Origin: Streptomyces sp. HNM0574
Lineage (GTDB): Bacteria; Actinomycetota; Actinomycetes; Streptomycetales; Streptomycetaceae
Assembly: GCF_012726235.1 (NCBI RefSeq)
Contig: NZ_JAASAH010000006.1
Coordinates: 186,001 to 250,000 of the forward strand
Length of the DNA stretch: 64,000 nt
Direction: 5' to 3'
Shown: one piece after another, positions 16,507 through 25,772 of the stretch
Numbering within the stretch: position 1 is the stretch's first letter
How the letters are laid out: each line of letters opens with the position of its first letter
The notes under the pieces: model-generated
What the model was told of the DNA's origin: nothing
Seen by the model: the letters and a program-made list of their open reading frames with translations, nothing else
The model's database searches: none
Program-made: the position numbers and the translations under genes

Positions 16507-19500
16507 ATGATCCGGTTGCGGCGGGCGATGGCACACCGGCACGGGGCGTGGCCGGTGGCGGCAGCCCTGGCCTGGCTGCTGTGCCTCCCGTTCTTCGGCC
16601 CCCTGGCCGCCCTGACGGGCGCGGTCCTCGCCTGCGCGGCCTTCGGCGGCACCCTGCTCGGCCGCCCCCGCACCCCGGCGCCCAGCGCCGAACGGCCGGT
16701 CCTGGCCTGGGCGTCGGGCGCCGCGCTGCTGCTGGGCGGCGGCGCCTGGGCGGTGCGCCGGAAGGCGCTGCCCGTCGCCTACGGCGAGTCCCCGTCGGGC
16801 ACCGGACCCGAGCCGGTGCGCGCCGCGCTGCGGTGGCTGGACGAGCAGGCGTACGGGGCGCTCTTCGGCCCCTCGTACGCGCAGTGGTACTGGCCGCTGC
16901 TGGTCGCGGGCGCGGGGCTGCTGGCGGGCGGCGCGAGCGCGGCGCTGCGCGAGTGGTCGGCCCGGCTGGCCGCCGCCCGGGACCCGTTCGACGAGCGGCT
17001 GCGCACCGCCGCGCCGCCGGAGCCGGTGGCCCGCACCGAGCAGGTCTTCCTCAGCTACTCGCGCCGGGACGGGGAGTTCGCGGGCCGGGTGCGGGAGTGC
17101 CTGGACGGGCGGGTCGGCAAGGTCTGGGTCGACTGGCAGGGCATCAAGCCCTCCACCCGCTGGCGCGAGGAACTGAGCGAGGCCATCCGCTCCTCGGACG
17201 CCCTGGTGGTCCTGATCACCCCCGACTCGCTGCGCTCCCCGCACTGCTGGGACGAGTGCCGGCAGGCCATGGAGCTGGGCAAACGCATCCTCCCGGTGAT
17301 CGCCTCGCCGGAGCTCGCGCAGGGCGCCGCCGAGGCGATGCAGGAGGCCGAGTGGGGCGAGCTCACCGCGTACCAGCACCTCGACATGTCCCGTCCGGCG
17401 GATTTCGCAGCCGGGATCACCGGCATCGCCCACTTCGTCGACCGCGAGCACGACTGGGTGGCCTTCCACACCCGCCTCGGCCTCCAGGCCCACGAGTGGA
17501 GGACGGCAGGCAGCAGCGACGGCCTGCTGCTGCGCCCGCACGAGGTGCGCCTCGCCGAGTCCTGGCGCCGGAACACCCCCGCCGACCCGGCGTTCAAGGG
17601 CGAACTCACCCCGCTCCAGCAGGAGTTCATCGAGACCAGCGCCGCCGCCCTGCGGCGCGGGGGACGGCGGGCCCGGGTGACGGCGGGCGCGGTGCTGTGC
17701 GCGCTGCTGGCGCTCGGCTCGCTCGTGGTCGCCGTCCAGACCGACACCGCCGAGGACCGCCGCCTGGAGCTCTCCCGCTCCCTGGCCGAGGCGTCGGCGA
17801 GCCCGTACCCGGGCATGCAGCGCTCGCTGCTGCTCGGCGCGGCCGCGTACGAGACGGCGGCGACGCCCGAGGCGCGCGGCCGGATGGCGGAGCGGCTGAT
17901 GCGCTTCAACCACGTGGCACGGGTGCTGGCCACCGGCGTGAAGGAGCCCGCCGGCGGCTTCAGCCGGGACGGCTCCACCTTCGCGTTCACCCTGGACGAC
18001 CCCGAGCGCACCCGGATCTGGGACACGGAGCGGTGGCGGCTGCGCGAGACCGTACGGCGGGACCTGACGTGGAGCGCCCGGCCGTGCATGTTCTTCGAAC
18101 TCCGGTCTTCGGGCAGGGAGTTCGACTGCCGTGACAGCGAGGCCCAGCGGCTCCAGGAGTCGGCGTGGGACCCGGGCAGGGGCAGGTTCGTGGAAGCCCT
18201 GTCGGAGGACCGCAGCCGCGCCCTCGTCGGCCTGGAGGACGCGCAGCGCGAGCGGGGGCCCGGCCTGACGGAGCAACTGCGCGCCGAGGTCTGGGACGTG
18301 GACAAGCGCCGCAAGATCGGGGACGTGGACGCGGAGGACCTGCGGGAGCGGGGCCTGCGCATCGGCACAGCCGTGGACGACATGCGGCTGGAGACCCTGG
18401 TCACCGAGCCGGTGCACGGCATGTGGCTGGCGGACTCCCGGTACGGGGTGGTCCCGTCGACGGACCCCGTACCGGGAATGGGCCACGACGAGGAGGCCCA
18501 GGTCTTCCACAGCCCCGACGGCAGCAAGGCCGTCACCCTGACCGAGGACGGCACCCTGCTGGCCTGGGACACCCGCGAGGGCGGGCGGCTCGCGGCCGAG
18601 GCGCCCGCGCCGGGGCTCGCCCCCCACCAGATCTTCGAGCGCACCGTGACCAGCCCCGACCGGCGCACCATGGCCGTCGCGGAGGGCTCCGAGGTCCGGC
18701 TGCTCGACACCGCCGACGGCTCGCCGCGCGGCCGCATCCGCCTCGCCGGCCGGGGCGACGCGCTCGCCTTCTCGCCCGACGGTCGCCGCCTCGCGGTGAC
18801 GCACGTGGTGCTCGACAAGAGCACCACGTCGGCGCAGGGTTACCCAGGACGGCCGGTCACCGAGGTCTTCGACGTGGCCGGCGGCACGCGCACGGCCGTG
18901 CTGCGCAGCGGGCACAGCGCCGCCATGGCCCAGGTCTCCGGCATGGCCTTCTCCCCGGACGGCGGACGGCTGTTCACCGCCGAGACGCGCGCGAACCGCA
19001 TCGTCGAGTGGGACGTACGACGCCAGCGCGTGGTACGGGAGTTCACCTCGCGCGAGGGCGGGTTCCTCGACCGGATGGAGCTGAGCCCGGACGGGCGGCG
19101 GCTGGCCGCCGTGGACCGGCAGAGCGTCGTCCACCTGTGGGACACCGGCACCCGGAAGCACCGCCGGCTGCCCGAACCCGCCGAGGGCGGGCTGGCGTTC
19201 ACCCCGGACAGCGCGCGGCTGTTCACCGCGGGCGCGGACGGCGTCCGGCGGTGGCGGCTGACGGAGCGGCCCGAGGAGGAGGCGACCCCGGTCTCGGTCG
19301 GGCGCGGCCAGTACGTGCGCGGCCTCCGCATCCTGCCCGACGGCCGGCACGGACTCCTGGTCTCCGCCGACCGGGACACCCTCTGGTCGGGCGCCGAGGG
19401 CGGCGACGTACGCCTGTGGGACCTCGTACGGCAGGAGCCCGTCGGCCCCGTGCTGGCGAAGACCACCGGCGCCTCGGTGCCGGAGCTGACGCCCGACGGC

Positions 19501-19668
19501 ACCCGCGCCGTCTTCGCCGGGAAGGACCGCATCCGGTCCGTCACCGTCTCTCCCCGCGCCTGGCACCGGGAGTTGTGCGCGCTCACCACGCGTCCGCTCA
19601 CGCGCGAGGAGTGGCGCACGGTCGCGCCCCGGCAGCGCTACCCGGAGGTCTGCGGCCGCCGGGAGTGA
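16507..19668 (+). CDS. Membrane-anchored TIR-domain WD40 protein
   Basis: A 1053-residue protein. Hydrophobic helices lie at about 14-52, 64-85 and 126-145. A TIR domain spans about 178-310 (VFLSYSRRDGEF, then W..EL..AI..SDALVVLITP), with Glu250 in SPHCWDEC at the position of the catalytic glutamate of NAD-cleaving TIRs. After another helix (about 400-420) and a helical linker comes a WD40 propeller with several recognisable blades (FSPDGRRLA, MAFSPDGGRLF, LSPDGRRLAAV). The layout, sensor propeller plus TIR effector, is that of bacterial immune or cell-death sensors. ATG 16507 follows a GGGGG site; an earlier in-frame GTG (16480) lacks one. Enzymatic activity is unproven. Confidence 0.82.
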   Translation: MIRLRRAMAHRHGAWPVAAALAWLLCLPFFGPLAALTGAVLACAAFGGTLLGRPRTPAPSAERPVLAWASGAALLLGGGAWAVRRKALPVAYGESPSGTGPEPVRAALRWLDEQAYGALFGPSYAQWYWPLLVAGAGLLAGGASAALREWSARLAAARDPFDERLRTAAPPEPVARTEQVFLSYSRRDGEFAGRVRECLDGRVGKVWVDWQGIKPSTRWREELSEAIRSSDALVVLITPDSLRSPHCWDECRQAMELGKRILPVIASPELAQGAAEAMQEAEWGELTAYQHLDMSRPADFAAGITGIAHFVDREHDWVAFHTRLGLQAHEWRTAGSSDGLLLRPHEVRLAESWRRNTPADPAFKGELTPLQQEFIETSAAALRRGGRRARVTAGAVLCALLALGSLVVAVQTDTAEDRRLELSRSLAEASASPYPGMQRSLLLGAAAYETAATPEARGRMAERLMRFNHVARVLATGVKEPAGGFSRDGSTFAFTLDDPERTRIWDTERWRLRETVRRDLTWSARPCMFFELRSSGREFDCRDSEAQRLQESAWDPGRGRFVEALSEDRSRALVGLEDAQRERGPGLTEQLRAEVWDVDKRRKIGDVDAEDLRERGLRIGTAVDDMRLETLVTEPVHGMWLADSRYGVVPSTDPVPGMGHDEEAQVFHSPDGSKAVTLTEDGTLLAWDTREGGRLAAEAPAPGLAPHQIFERTVTSPDRRTMAVAEGSEVRLLDTADGSPRGRIRLAGRGDALAFSPDGRRLAVTHVVLDKSTTSAQGYPGRPVTEVFDVAGGTRTAVLRSGHSAAMAQVSGMAFSPDGGRLFTAETRANRIVEWDVRRQRVVREFTSREGGFLDRMELSPDGRRLAAVDRQSVVHLWDTGTRKHRRLPEPAEGGLAFTPDSARLFTAGADGVRRWRLTERPEEEATPVSVGRGQYVRGLRILPDGRHGLLVSADRDTLWSGAEGGDVRLWDLVRQEPVGPVLAKTTGASVPELTPDGTRAVFAGKDRIRSVTVSPRAWHRELCALTTRPLTREEWRTVAPRQRYPEVCGRRE

Positions 19669-19701
19669 GGCCGCCGGGGGTGAGGGGAGGGTGACGCGGG
19701 C

Positions 19702-20169
19702 TCAGGCCGCCTCCGGCTGCCTCCTCATGTAGAAGTAGGGGACCTTGAGTTTGTTCCAGGAGGTCTTTCCGGGGGTCCCGTCGGCGTCCGCGCCGTGGTA
19801 GCCGAGCTTGCGCTGCCAGGCGGCGTACGACTCGCGGTGCGTCCTGTCCCACCGCTGCGGGGGCCCGCCGGCGCCGTAGAAGGAACAGCCCTCGTCGATC
19901 AGGCGGTACGCCATGTTGTCGATGATCGGGCTCTGCCGCCCGTCCCTGAAGAAGTCCGCACCGGGGAACGGGACGTAGTCCGCCTCGTCCGGCGCCGCGG
20001 TCTTCGACACGATCAGCCGCTGCCCCGCCTTGATCTTGTTCGCGTCCGGAATGTTGTTCCAGGCCTGTAGCTGTTGCACCGTGGTGTGGAATCGTTCCGC
20101 GATTTCGGAGAGTGTGTCACCGGGCACCACGGTGTAGTACTCGTCTCGTGCTTCCGGTTGTGTACTCAT
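19702..20169 (-). CDS. LysM protein with phage-lysin-like C-terminus
   Basis: A 155-residue protein. An N-terminal LysM domain (about 9-55: YYTVVPGDTLSEIAERF ... GQRLIV) binds N-acetylglucosamine polymers. The C-terminal 80 residues (CSFYGAGGPPQRW, YAAWQRKLGYHGADADG, PGKTSWNKLKVP) resemble the wall-binding tail of actinophage endolysins and amidases. No catalytic domain and no signal peptide are visible, so export would need lysis or a dedicated machine. The ATG at 20169 follows an open frame of 12 codons with no better start. It is the last gene of the trypsin-nuclease operon, 72 nt after the membrane protein. Confidence 0.75.
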   Translation of the reverse strand: MSTQPEARDEYYTVVPGDTLSEIAERFHTTVQQLQAWNNIPDANKIKAGQRLIVSKTAAPDEADYVPFPGADFFRDGRQSPIIDNMAYRLIDEGCSFYGAGGPPQRWDRTHRESYAAWQRKLGYHGADADGTPGKTSWNKLKVPYFYMRRQPEAA

Positions 20170-20241
20170 ACAGTTCACGCTAGGCGGACCCCATGGGGGC
20201 CGCAACTCCCGTACGGTGCAGTGCTTTTCCGTGGTCGGGAA

Positions 20242-21273
20242 TCACGGGCGTTCGGGTCCGTTCTCCTCGTTGCGCGCCGACTTTCCCGGTGGTGGCCGTC
20301 CGGGGCCACCGACGGAACTCAGGACGGATTTGGCCTGGCTGTCGACGAGTTTCGTGAAGATCTGCTGCGCGTAACCGAAGACGATGGCCCAGGCGATGAT
20401 CTGCGCCGAGGAGTCGAGCGCCATGAGTCCCGGCACGAACGACCCGCGCATCAGCAGCAGCCCGAGCACCGCGGTGAGCGCGCCGGTGGGCAGTTTGAGC
20501 AGCGCCAGCGCCACCGGGATGTTGTACGGGGTGGCCGTCCCCCTGATCTTCCGCAGCGAGGCCGCGGCGGCGACGGCGGCCGCCACCAGCCCCGCGAACT
20601 CGACGATCAGGTAGTCCCGCCACTGCACCGAGGACCCGGTGGGGCAGACGAGTTGGCTGTCCGGCCTGAAGCAGAGCGGCACGGCGCCGGGCGAGATCCC
20701 GCCGAACAGCCCGACCAGCACCGCCACCACCGTCAGCACTCCGGCGACCCCGTACACGATGCGGGCGAAGCTGCGGACGCGCAGGTGCTCCTTCAGCTGC
20801 GCCTGGCGGGCCGTGATCACCGCGTCGACCAGGTTCTCGCGCTGCTCCGCGGTCATCGCGCCGTCGGGGCGTACCGAGCGGTCGATCTCCTCCAGCCGCA
20901 CCCTGCGCTCGTCCGTGGGCGGCAGGTGCTCCCGGACGAAGGCCATCAGCCCCGGCAGCAGCGCCTTGACGTCCTCCAGCGGCAGCAGCCGCAGCAGCAG
21001 CGCGTGCGCGGCCTCGAAGTGCGTCTGCGCGACCATGAGATGGGTGGGGGACAGCCGCCGCCGGTGCTCGTGCCGGAGCACCTCACGGGCCTCCGCCAGC
21101 TCCGCCGTCGCCTTCTCGGCCAGGATGCGGGTGCGGCCGGTGGCCTGGCTGTCCTGCGTCCTGGCGAGCAGCAGCGCCTCCAGCTCGCCGATGCGCGCCC
21201 GGAGATGCTCGCGCAGCTCCCACGAGCCCTTCTCACCCGCCCCGCGACGGCCGGACAGACGTGTCGCCGCCAT
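20242..21273 (-). CDS. Membrane protein of the trypsin-nuclease operon, unknown function
   Basis: A 343-residue protein that I do not recognise. Residues 1-165 are strongly helical and charged, with a probable coiled coil (about 20-70). Then come hydrophobic segments at about 172-192, 220-240, 250-275 and 285-305 and a charged tail. The start codon lies 2 nt after the stop of the trypsin-endonuclease gene, so translation is almost certainly coupled and the two products probably act together. It could anchor the cytoplasmic peptidase-nuclease to the membrane or form a pore; neither is shown. Confidence 0.75.
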   Translation of the reverse strand: MAATRLSGRRGAGEKGSWELREHLRARIGELEALLLARTQDSQATGRTRILAEKATAELAEAREVLRHEHRRRLSPTHLMVAQTHFEAAHALLLRLLPLEDVKALLPGLMAFVREHLPPTDERRVRLEEIDRSVRPDGAMTAEQRENLVDAVITARQAQLKEHLRVRSFARIVYGVAGVLTVVAVLVGLFGGISPGAVPLCFRPDSQLVCPTGSSVQWRDYLIVEFAGLVAAAVAAAASLRKIRGTATPYNIPVALALLKLPTGALTAVLGLLLMRGSFVPGLMALDSSAQIIAWAIVFGYAQQIFTKLVDSQAKSVLSSVGGPGRPPPGKSARNEENGPERP

Positions 21274-21275
21274 GG

Positions 21276-23366
21276 TCAGGGCCAGACGTGCGCGAAGTCG
21301 ATACGCCGGGCCCAGTCCGGGCGGTCGATGAGCGGATTACGGTTTCCCTGGATCTCCGCGATCGCGGCGTTCCGGTGCTGCTCGTACGCGCCGACGGGTT
21401 CCGACTCGTGCCAGGACAGCAGCATCTCCAGCCGCTCCCGCCGCAGTTCGCGCGTCTCGTCGCCGACGAGTCCGGGATAGCGGAGCAGGAAGTACAGCGT
21501 CGCCCTGGCCGCCGGGCCCTTTCCGGCCGCCGGTTCGAAACCCTGGCTCTCGCGGCGTCCGCAGGAGGTCCGCACGACCTCGCCGAAATCGGTGAAGTCG
21601 AAGTACGGAATATTGCCGCGGAAACTGTTGCAGCCCGTTTCGCAGGCGAAAAGGTGGTGCAGATCGCCGCGCATGGGCTCGCGTTTGCCGAACCAGGACT
21701 GCGGTACGACATGTTCGCAGTTGAACACCAGCGAGTTTTCCATCGCCTCCAGTTCGGCCGCGACCGCGTCCGGCCCGAGCACCGTCTCCCGCGCCGACAG
21801 CTCCTGCCGGTACCGGCTCCTGGCGGCCTCCACGGCCACGTCCGCGCGGATGAACTCCTCGGGGGCGAAGGTCAACCCCGAGTAGGCGCCGCGCAGTTGC
21901 AGGTCCGGGTGGAGGTCGACCCACGGGTACAGCAGCCGCACCGGCCGGTAGGCGGGCCGGCGCTCGTGGGTGCGCTCCAGCAGCGCGGTCAGCGCGCGGC
22001 CCAGCTCGGCGTCCGGCAGGCCGACGACGTCCGCGTAGTACACCTCCCGCGCGATCTGGTCGGCGGCGGCCTCGTAGTACGGCCGGGCCCGGCCCGCCTC
22101 CAGCCCCGCCAGCGCGGCCCGCAGCTCCTCCTGCTCGGGGCTCTCCGCACCGTCCACCGGGCCGGGGGTGACGCTTTCGCCGGCGCTGAAGTCCGCTCCC
22201 GCGACGGGGGACGGGGCGGGCTGCTGCCCGTCGCCCGGGCCGGCCGGCGCGGTCACGACGACCGGATCCGTCGGCGCGCCCGGCTGCCGGGTGCCGCCCG
22301 TGCCGTCCGTCGTCCCGAAGAGGGCGGTGCGCAGTTCGGCGGCGGCGCCGGAGAGCGGGGCCTCGCGCAGCGCCCGCAGCACGCGGCTGATCCGGACCCC
22401 CTCGTTGGCCTTCCACGCGAGTGTGTCCTCACCGTTCTCGGGGCTCCAGAGGCTCCCGTCGACGGCGAGCAGCCGGCCCTCCGCGTCCCGCAGGGGGACA
22501 CCGGCGTGGTGCAGGGCCACCACTTCCCACTGATCGTTGAAGACGGGGGAGCCGGAGGAGCCGGGGGCGGTGTCGGTGGCGTAGTGCAGGAACTGTTCCA
22601 GCAGGTCGACGACGTGGTTCTCGCGCAGCGCCAGCTGCTTCGGCTCGCCGTTGGGGTGCTGGATGATGTTCACCAGTTCGCCCAGAATCACCTTCCCCTG
22701 GGCCTCGTTGAGGCGGAGCCAGCCGAACGGCGCCAGTTCCTCACCACTCGTGCCCCGGCCGGCCACGGCGACGAAGGTGAAGTCCAGCGCCGGGTCGGTG
22801 ACGAAGAACCGGGCGGGTTCCAGCGGGAAGGCCGCCGGGATCAGGGCACTGCCGTCCAGCCCGTCCTGGTAGTTGAACTCGATGACGCTGCGCGCCGCCT
22901 CCTCCTCACCGGAGAGCACATGGTTGTTCGTCAGCATCAGTGAGGGGGAGACCAGGAAGCCCGTGCCGTAGTGCGCCGAGCTGCCGCGCACCACGATCCG
23001 GCCGACGGAACGGGTGGCGGCGAATCCGGCCTCCAGGAATCCGACGTCGATCAGGTCGTTGCGTCCCATGAGGCGTTCGAGCCCCAGAAGGTCCGCGCCG
23101 AAGCTCTCCGGGGTGAGCTCGCCCAGACCGCGTCCCGTGGTGGCCTCGCGGGGCGTGCGGCTCAGCGCCGTGGCCAGATTCCAGTCCGTTCCCAGCCGCG
23201 CCAGGCGTTTGGTGACCCGGTCCGGAGCGTCCGCGTACAGCACTCCGTGCTCGTCGAGAATCCGCCGGGTCCGCTCCCGTGCGCCGGTGCGTTCGGCGTA
23301 GCGTTCCGTGGCCTGTTCCAGCTGTCCAAGGAAGCTCGTCGGCGACCGGTCGTGTGTGATGACCAT
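21276..23366 (-). CDS. Trypsin-like peptidase fused to endonuclease I
   Basis: A 696-residue two-enzyme fusion. Residues about 118-300 form a trypsin-like serine peptidase with intact triad: His149 in TNNHVL, Asp195 in DPALDFTFV, Ser271 in GSSGSPVF. There is no PDZ domain. A Pro/Gly/Ala-rich linker (about 355-412) leads to an endonuclease I domain with Glu551-His552 (CEHVVPQSWFG), Asp568/His570/His571 (GDLHHLF) and the N-R-N tail (CNSFRGNIPYFDF). The family cleaves double-stranded DNA with a metal ion. No signal peptide is visible, which is odd since both domain types are usually exported. ATG 23366 has an excellent AAGGAGG site. The peptidase might activate or release the nuclease; this is inference. 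Confidence 0.88.
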   Translation of the reverse strand: MVITHDRSPTSFLGQLEQATERYAERTGARERTRRILDEHGVLYADAPDRVTKRLARLGTDWNLATALSRTPREATTGRGLGELTPESFGADLLGLERLMGRNDLIDVGFLEAGFAATRSVGRIVVRGSSAHYGTGFLVSPSLMLTNNHVLSGEEEAARSVIEFNYQDGLDGSALIPAAFPLEPARFFVTDPALDFTFVAVAGRGTSGEELAPFGWLRLNEAQGKVILGELVNIIQHPNGEPKQLALRENHVVDLLEQFLHYATDTAPGSSGSPVFNDQWEVVALHHAGVPLRDAEGRLLAVDGSLWSPENGEDTLAWKANEGVRISRVLRALREAPLSGAAAELRTALFGTTDGTGGTRQPGAPTDPVVVTAPAGPGDGQQPAPSPVAGADFSAGESVTPGPVDGAESPEQEELRAALAGLEAGRARPYYEAAADQIAREVYYADVVGLPDAELGRALTALLERTHERRPAYRPVRLLYPWVDLHPDLQLRGAYSGLTFAPEEFIRADVAVEAARSRYRQELSARETVLGPDAVAAELEAMENSLVFNCEHVVPQSWFGKREPMRGDLHHLFACETGCNSFRGNIPYFDFTDFGEVVRTSCGRRESQGFEPAAGKGPAARATLYFLLRYPGLVGDETRELRRERLEMLLSWHESEPVGAYEQHRNAAIAEIQGNRNPLIDRPDWARRIDFAHVWP

Positions 23367-23379
23367 GGTCAACCTCCTT

Positions 23380-23395
23380 GTCACGCAGGCGTGAC
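23380..23395. promoter_or_regulatory. 16-bp palindrome in the divergent peptidase promoter region
   Basis: GTCACGC-AG-GCGTGAC has perfect 7-nt arms. It lies directly upstream of the ribosome site of the trypsin-endonuclease gene and within the 251-bp region it shares with the M43-hydrolase gene. On the minus strand a possible -35 (TCGACA) and -10 (CAAGGT), 17 bp apart, lie upstream of it. That would place the palindrome at or just after the transcription start, as for a repressor operator. Confidence 0.6.
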
Positions 23396-23617
23396 AGCCG
23401 ACACCACCAACCTTGCGCCCCTCCCCGGTGCTTGTCGACCAGTCCCCGCGCACACGTGCGGACGGACCGGAACGGGCGCATCCTGGACGGGAAGGCAGGC
23501 ACGGCAAGAGCCGGCGTGCGACGGGGGAGGACGCGGCAGCGTCAACCCGGCACATCCGGCCGTGCGTTCGGCGGGGCGCCCGCCCCTCGCGCCCCGCGGC
23601 CGGAGGAGGCGCAGCAC

Positions 23618-25543
23618 ATGTCCGGCGCAGCACCGTCCGATACGCAGAACACCCACCCGCCGGGCCGCCGCTGCGGAGCCATGCAGGTGCACCGCAGGCT
23701 CCTGACGGAGGACGCCGCGTACTCCGTGGCCCGCGAGGCGATCGAGAACCGCGCGTTCTTCTACGAGTACGGCCGGGAGTCGACGGCGAGAACCGGCGTC
23801 ACCCACATCCCCGTGGTGGTGCACGTCGTCCACGAGACGGCCGCGCAGAACGTCGGGGACGCGCAGATCGTCAGCCAGCTGGAGGTTCTCAACCGCGACT
23901 TCCGCGGCACCAATCCGGACGTCGGCAACGTGCCCGCGCAGTGGAGCGAACTCGCCGCCGACACCCGCGTCGCGTTCCACCTCGCCACCCGCGACCCCGC
24001 GGGCGCCCCGACCAGCGGCATCACCAGGACCCGCTCGACCGGCGGCTTCGACACCGACGACCGGGTCAAGTTCACCGCGAGCGGCGGCCACGACGCCTGG
24101 CCCTCGGACCGGTACCTCAACATGTGGGTCTGCCCGTTGCGCGGCGGACTGCTCGGCTACGCCCAGTTCCCCGGCGGCCCGCCCGCCACGGACGGCGTGG
24201 TGATCACGTCCACGGCCTTCGGCGTCCACGGCACCGCCACGGCCCCCTTCGACCTGGGCAGGACCGCCACCCACGAGGTCGGGCACTGGCTCAACCTGTT
24301 CCACATCTGGGGCGACGACGGCACCGGATGCAGCGGCAGCGACTTCGTCGGCGACACCCCCAACCAGGCGGGCCCCAACACGGGAACCCCGGCCTTCCCC
24401 CATATGACCTGCGACAACGGGGGCGGCGGCGACATGTTCATGAACTTCATGGACTACACCGACGACGCCGCCATGTTCCTCTTCACCAAGGGCCAGGCCA
24501 CCCGGATCGACGCGACCCTCGACGGCGTCCGCGCCTCCTTCACCACCCTGGCCCCCGAGACCGTGCCCTCCCCAACCCCCGTGATCACCGAGGCGGTTGG
24601 CGCGGGCCGCACCGGAATCGCGGCCCGCGAGGACGCGTTCGGCGGCGGCCGGCACCTGCTGTTCCTGCACGGCCGCAGCCAGCAGGGCCGCGACCCCCGG
24701 TCCCTGCGGCAGGCCTGGGCCGCCGGACTCAACCACGGCCTGACCCGGGCCGGACTCACCCCCGTCGACCCCGCGCAGGCGTGGTTCCCGTACTACGGCG
24801 ACACGCTCGCGCAGGCCCTGGAAGCCGCCCCGGCCCGCTCGTTCGCCGAGGTGGCGGCCGAACCCGCGCCGTCCGCCGCGCCCGCCTCCGCACCGGCGAG
24901 AGCGCTGTACGAGGAGCTGATCGCGGAGGCCGCCGCCCGCTCCGGCATGCCCCCGGAGGAGGAGACCGCCGCGCAGGAGGGGCTCCGGGACAGCCTGGGC
25001 AGCGCCCTGGTCGGGCTGCTCCAGCGCCGGCTGAGCTGGGTGGCGGCCAGGACCGGCGTGGACGATCTGGTCATCGCCCGGATCTTCCGCGACGTCGCCG
25101 CGTACCTCGCCGACCGGCGGGTACGGGACGCCGTCCTGGACGAGGTGCTGCGCACGGTGCCGCCCGGCGGGGAGCTGGTCCTGGTCAGCCACAGCCTCGG
25201 CACCGTCGTCGCGATGGACCTGATCACGCGGCTGCCGCCCGCCGTACGCGTCAACCTGCTGGTCACGGCCGGGAGCCCGCTCGGCATGGACAGCGTCCAC
25301 GGCCGCCTGCTGACCGGCGGGCCCCGGCTGCCCGAGGGCGTGGAGCGATGGTTCAACGCCTGGTGCCCGCACGACGCGGTCGCCATCGGCTGCCCGCTGG
25401 CCGCCCACTGGACGGGCCACCCCGCCGAGTTCGTCGCCCCCAACTCCTCCGACCGCGCCCACGACATCGAGGAGTACCTGGCCCACCCGGACGTCGCCCG
25501 CGCCGTCGGCACCCGCCTCGCGGCCCACCCGACGCCCGCCTGA
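23618..25543 (+). CDS. M43 pappalysin-like metallopeptidase fused to alpha/beta-hydrolase
   Basis: A 641-residue fusion. The N-terminal half is an M43 zinc peptidase: [11 protein letters not shown] gives ligands His219, His223, His229 and general base Glu220, followed by the Met-turn region MNFMDY (about 275-280). Residues about 340-640 form an alpha/beta-hydrolase with an LLFLHG strand, nucleophile Ser526 in SHSLG and a late [11 protein letters not shown] stretch able to supply His. The peptidase family is normally secreted, yet no signal peptide is present. ATG 23618 has a strong GGAGGAGG site 8 nt upstream. It is divergent from the trypsin-endonuclease operon and probably co-regulated with it. 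Substrates are unknown. Confidence 0.88.
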   Translation: MSGAAPSDTQNTHPPGRRCGAMQVHRRLLTEDAAYSVAREAIENRAFFYEYGRESTARTGVTHIPVVVHVVHETAAQNVGDAQIVSQLEVLNRDFRGTNPDVGNVPAQWSELAADTRVAFHLATRDPAGAPTSGITRTRSTGGFDTDDRVKFTASGGHDAWPSDRYLNMWVCPLRGGLLGYAQFPGGPPATDGVVITSTAFGVHGTATAPFDLGRTATHEVGHWLNLFHIWGDDGTGCSGSDFVGDTPNQAGPNTGTPAFPHMTCDNGGGGDMFMNFMDYTDDAAMFLFTKGQATRIDATLDGVRASFTTLAPETVPSPTPVITEAVGAGRTGIAAREDAFGGGRHLLFLHGRSQQGRDPRSLRQAWAAGLNHGLTRAGLTPVDPAQAWFPYYGDTLAQALEAAPARSFAEVAAEPAPSAAPASAPARALYEELIAEAAARSGMPPEEETAAQEGLRDSLGSALVGLLQRRLSWVAARTGVDDLVIARIFRDVAAYLADRRVRDAVLDEVLRTVPPGGELVLVSHSLGTVVAMDLITRLPPAVRVNLLVTAGSPLGMDSVHGRLLTGGPRLPEGVERWFNAWCPHDAVAIGCPLAAHWTGHPAEFVAPNSSDRAHDIEEYLAHPDVARAVGTRLAAHPTPA

Positions 25544-25576
25544 CGGACCCGTCCGTCTGCGTCCGTGCGGAGCCGC

Positions 25577-25613
25577 CCTCGCCCGCCGCCGCATGCCACG
25601 GCGGCGGGCGAGG
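25577..25613 (+). terminator. 14-bp hairpin after the M43-hydrolase gene
   Basis: Perfect 14-nt arms (25577-25590, 25600-25613) flank a 9-nt loop, 33 nt after the stop codon. Confidence 0.8.
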
Positions 25614-25772
25614 CGCGGTGTGCGGGGCCCGTACGTGGTCCGCCGCGGCCTCGGTCACCACAGGGCGGCCCGACCCCGCCTCCTTCGCCCCGGGACCGCC
25701 GCACGAGAATGGCCGCCCGGGGACGCCCCCGCGCACCCCGAAGACTCCGTCCACGACGAAAGGTCCGGCACG

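Noticed and set aside
21276..23366. HtrA/DegP-type periplasmic protease
   Set aside because: There is no signal peptide or PDZ domain, and the C-terminal part is an endonuclease I domain.
10909..25543. Prophage or integrative element
   Set aside because: No integrase, terminase, capsid or tail gene, no tRNA and no flanking direct repeat was seen. The lysin-like tail of the LysM protein alone is not enough.
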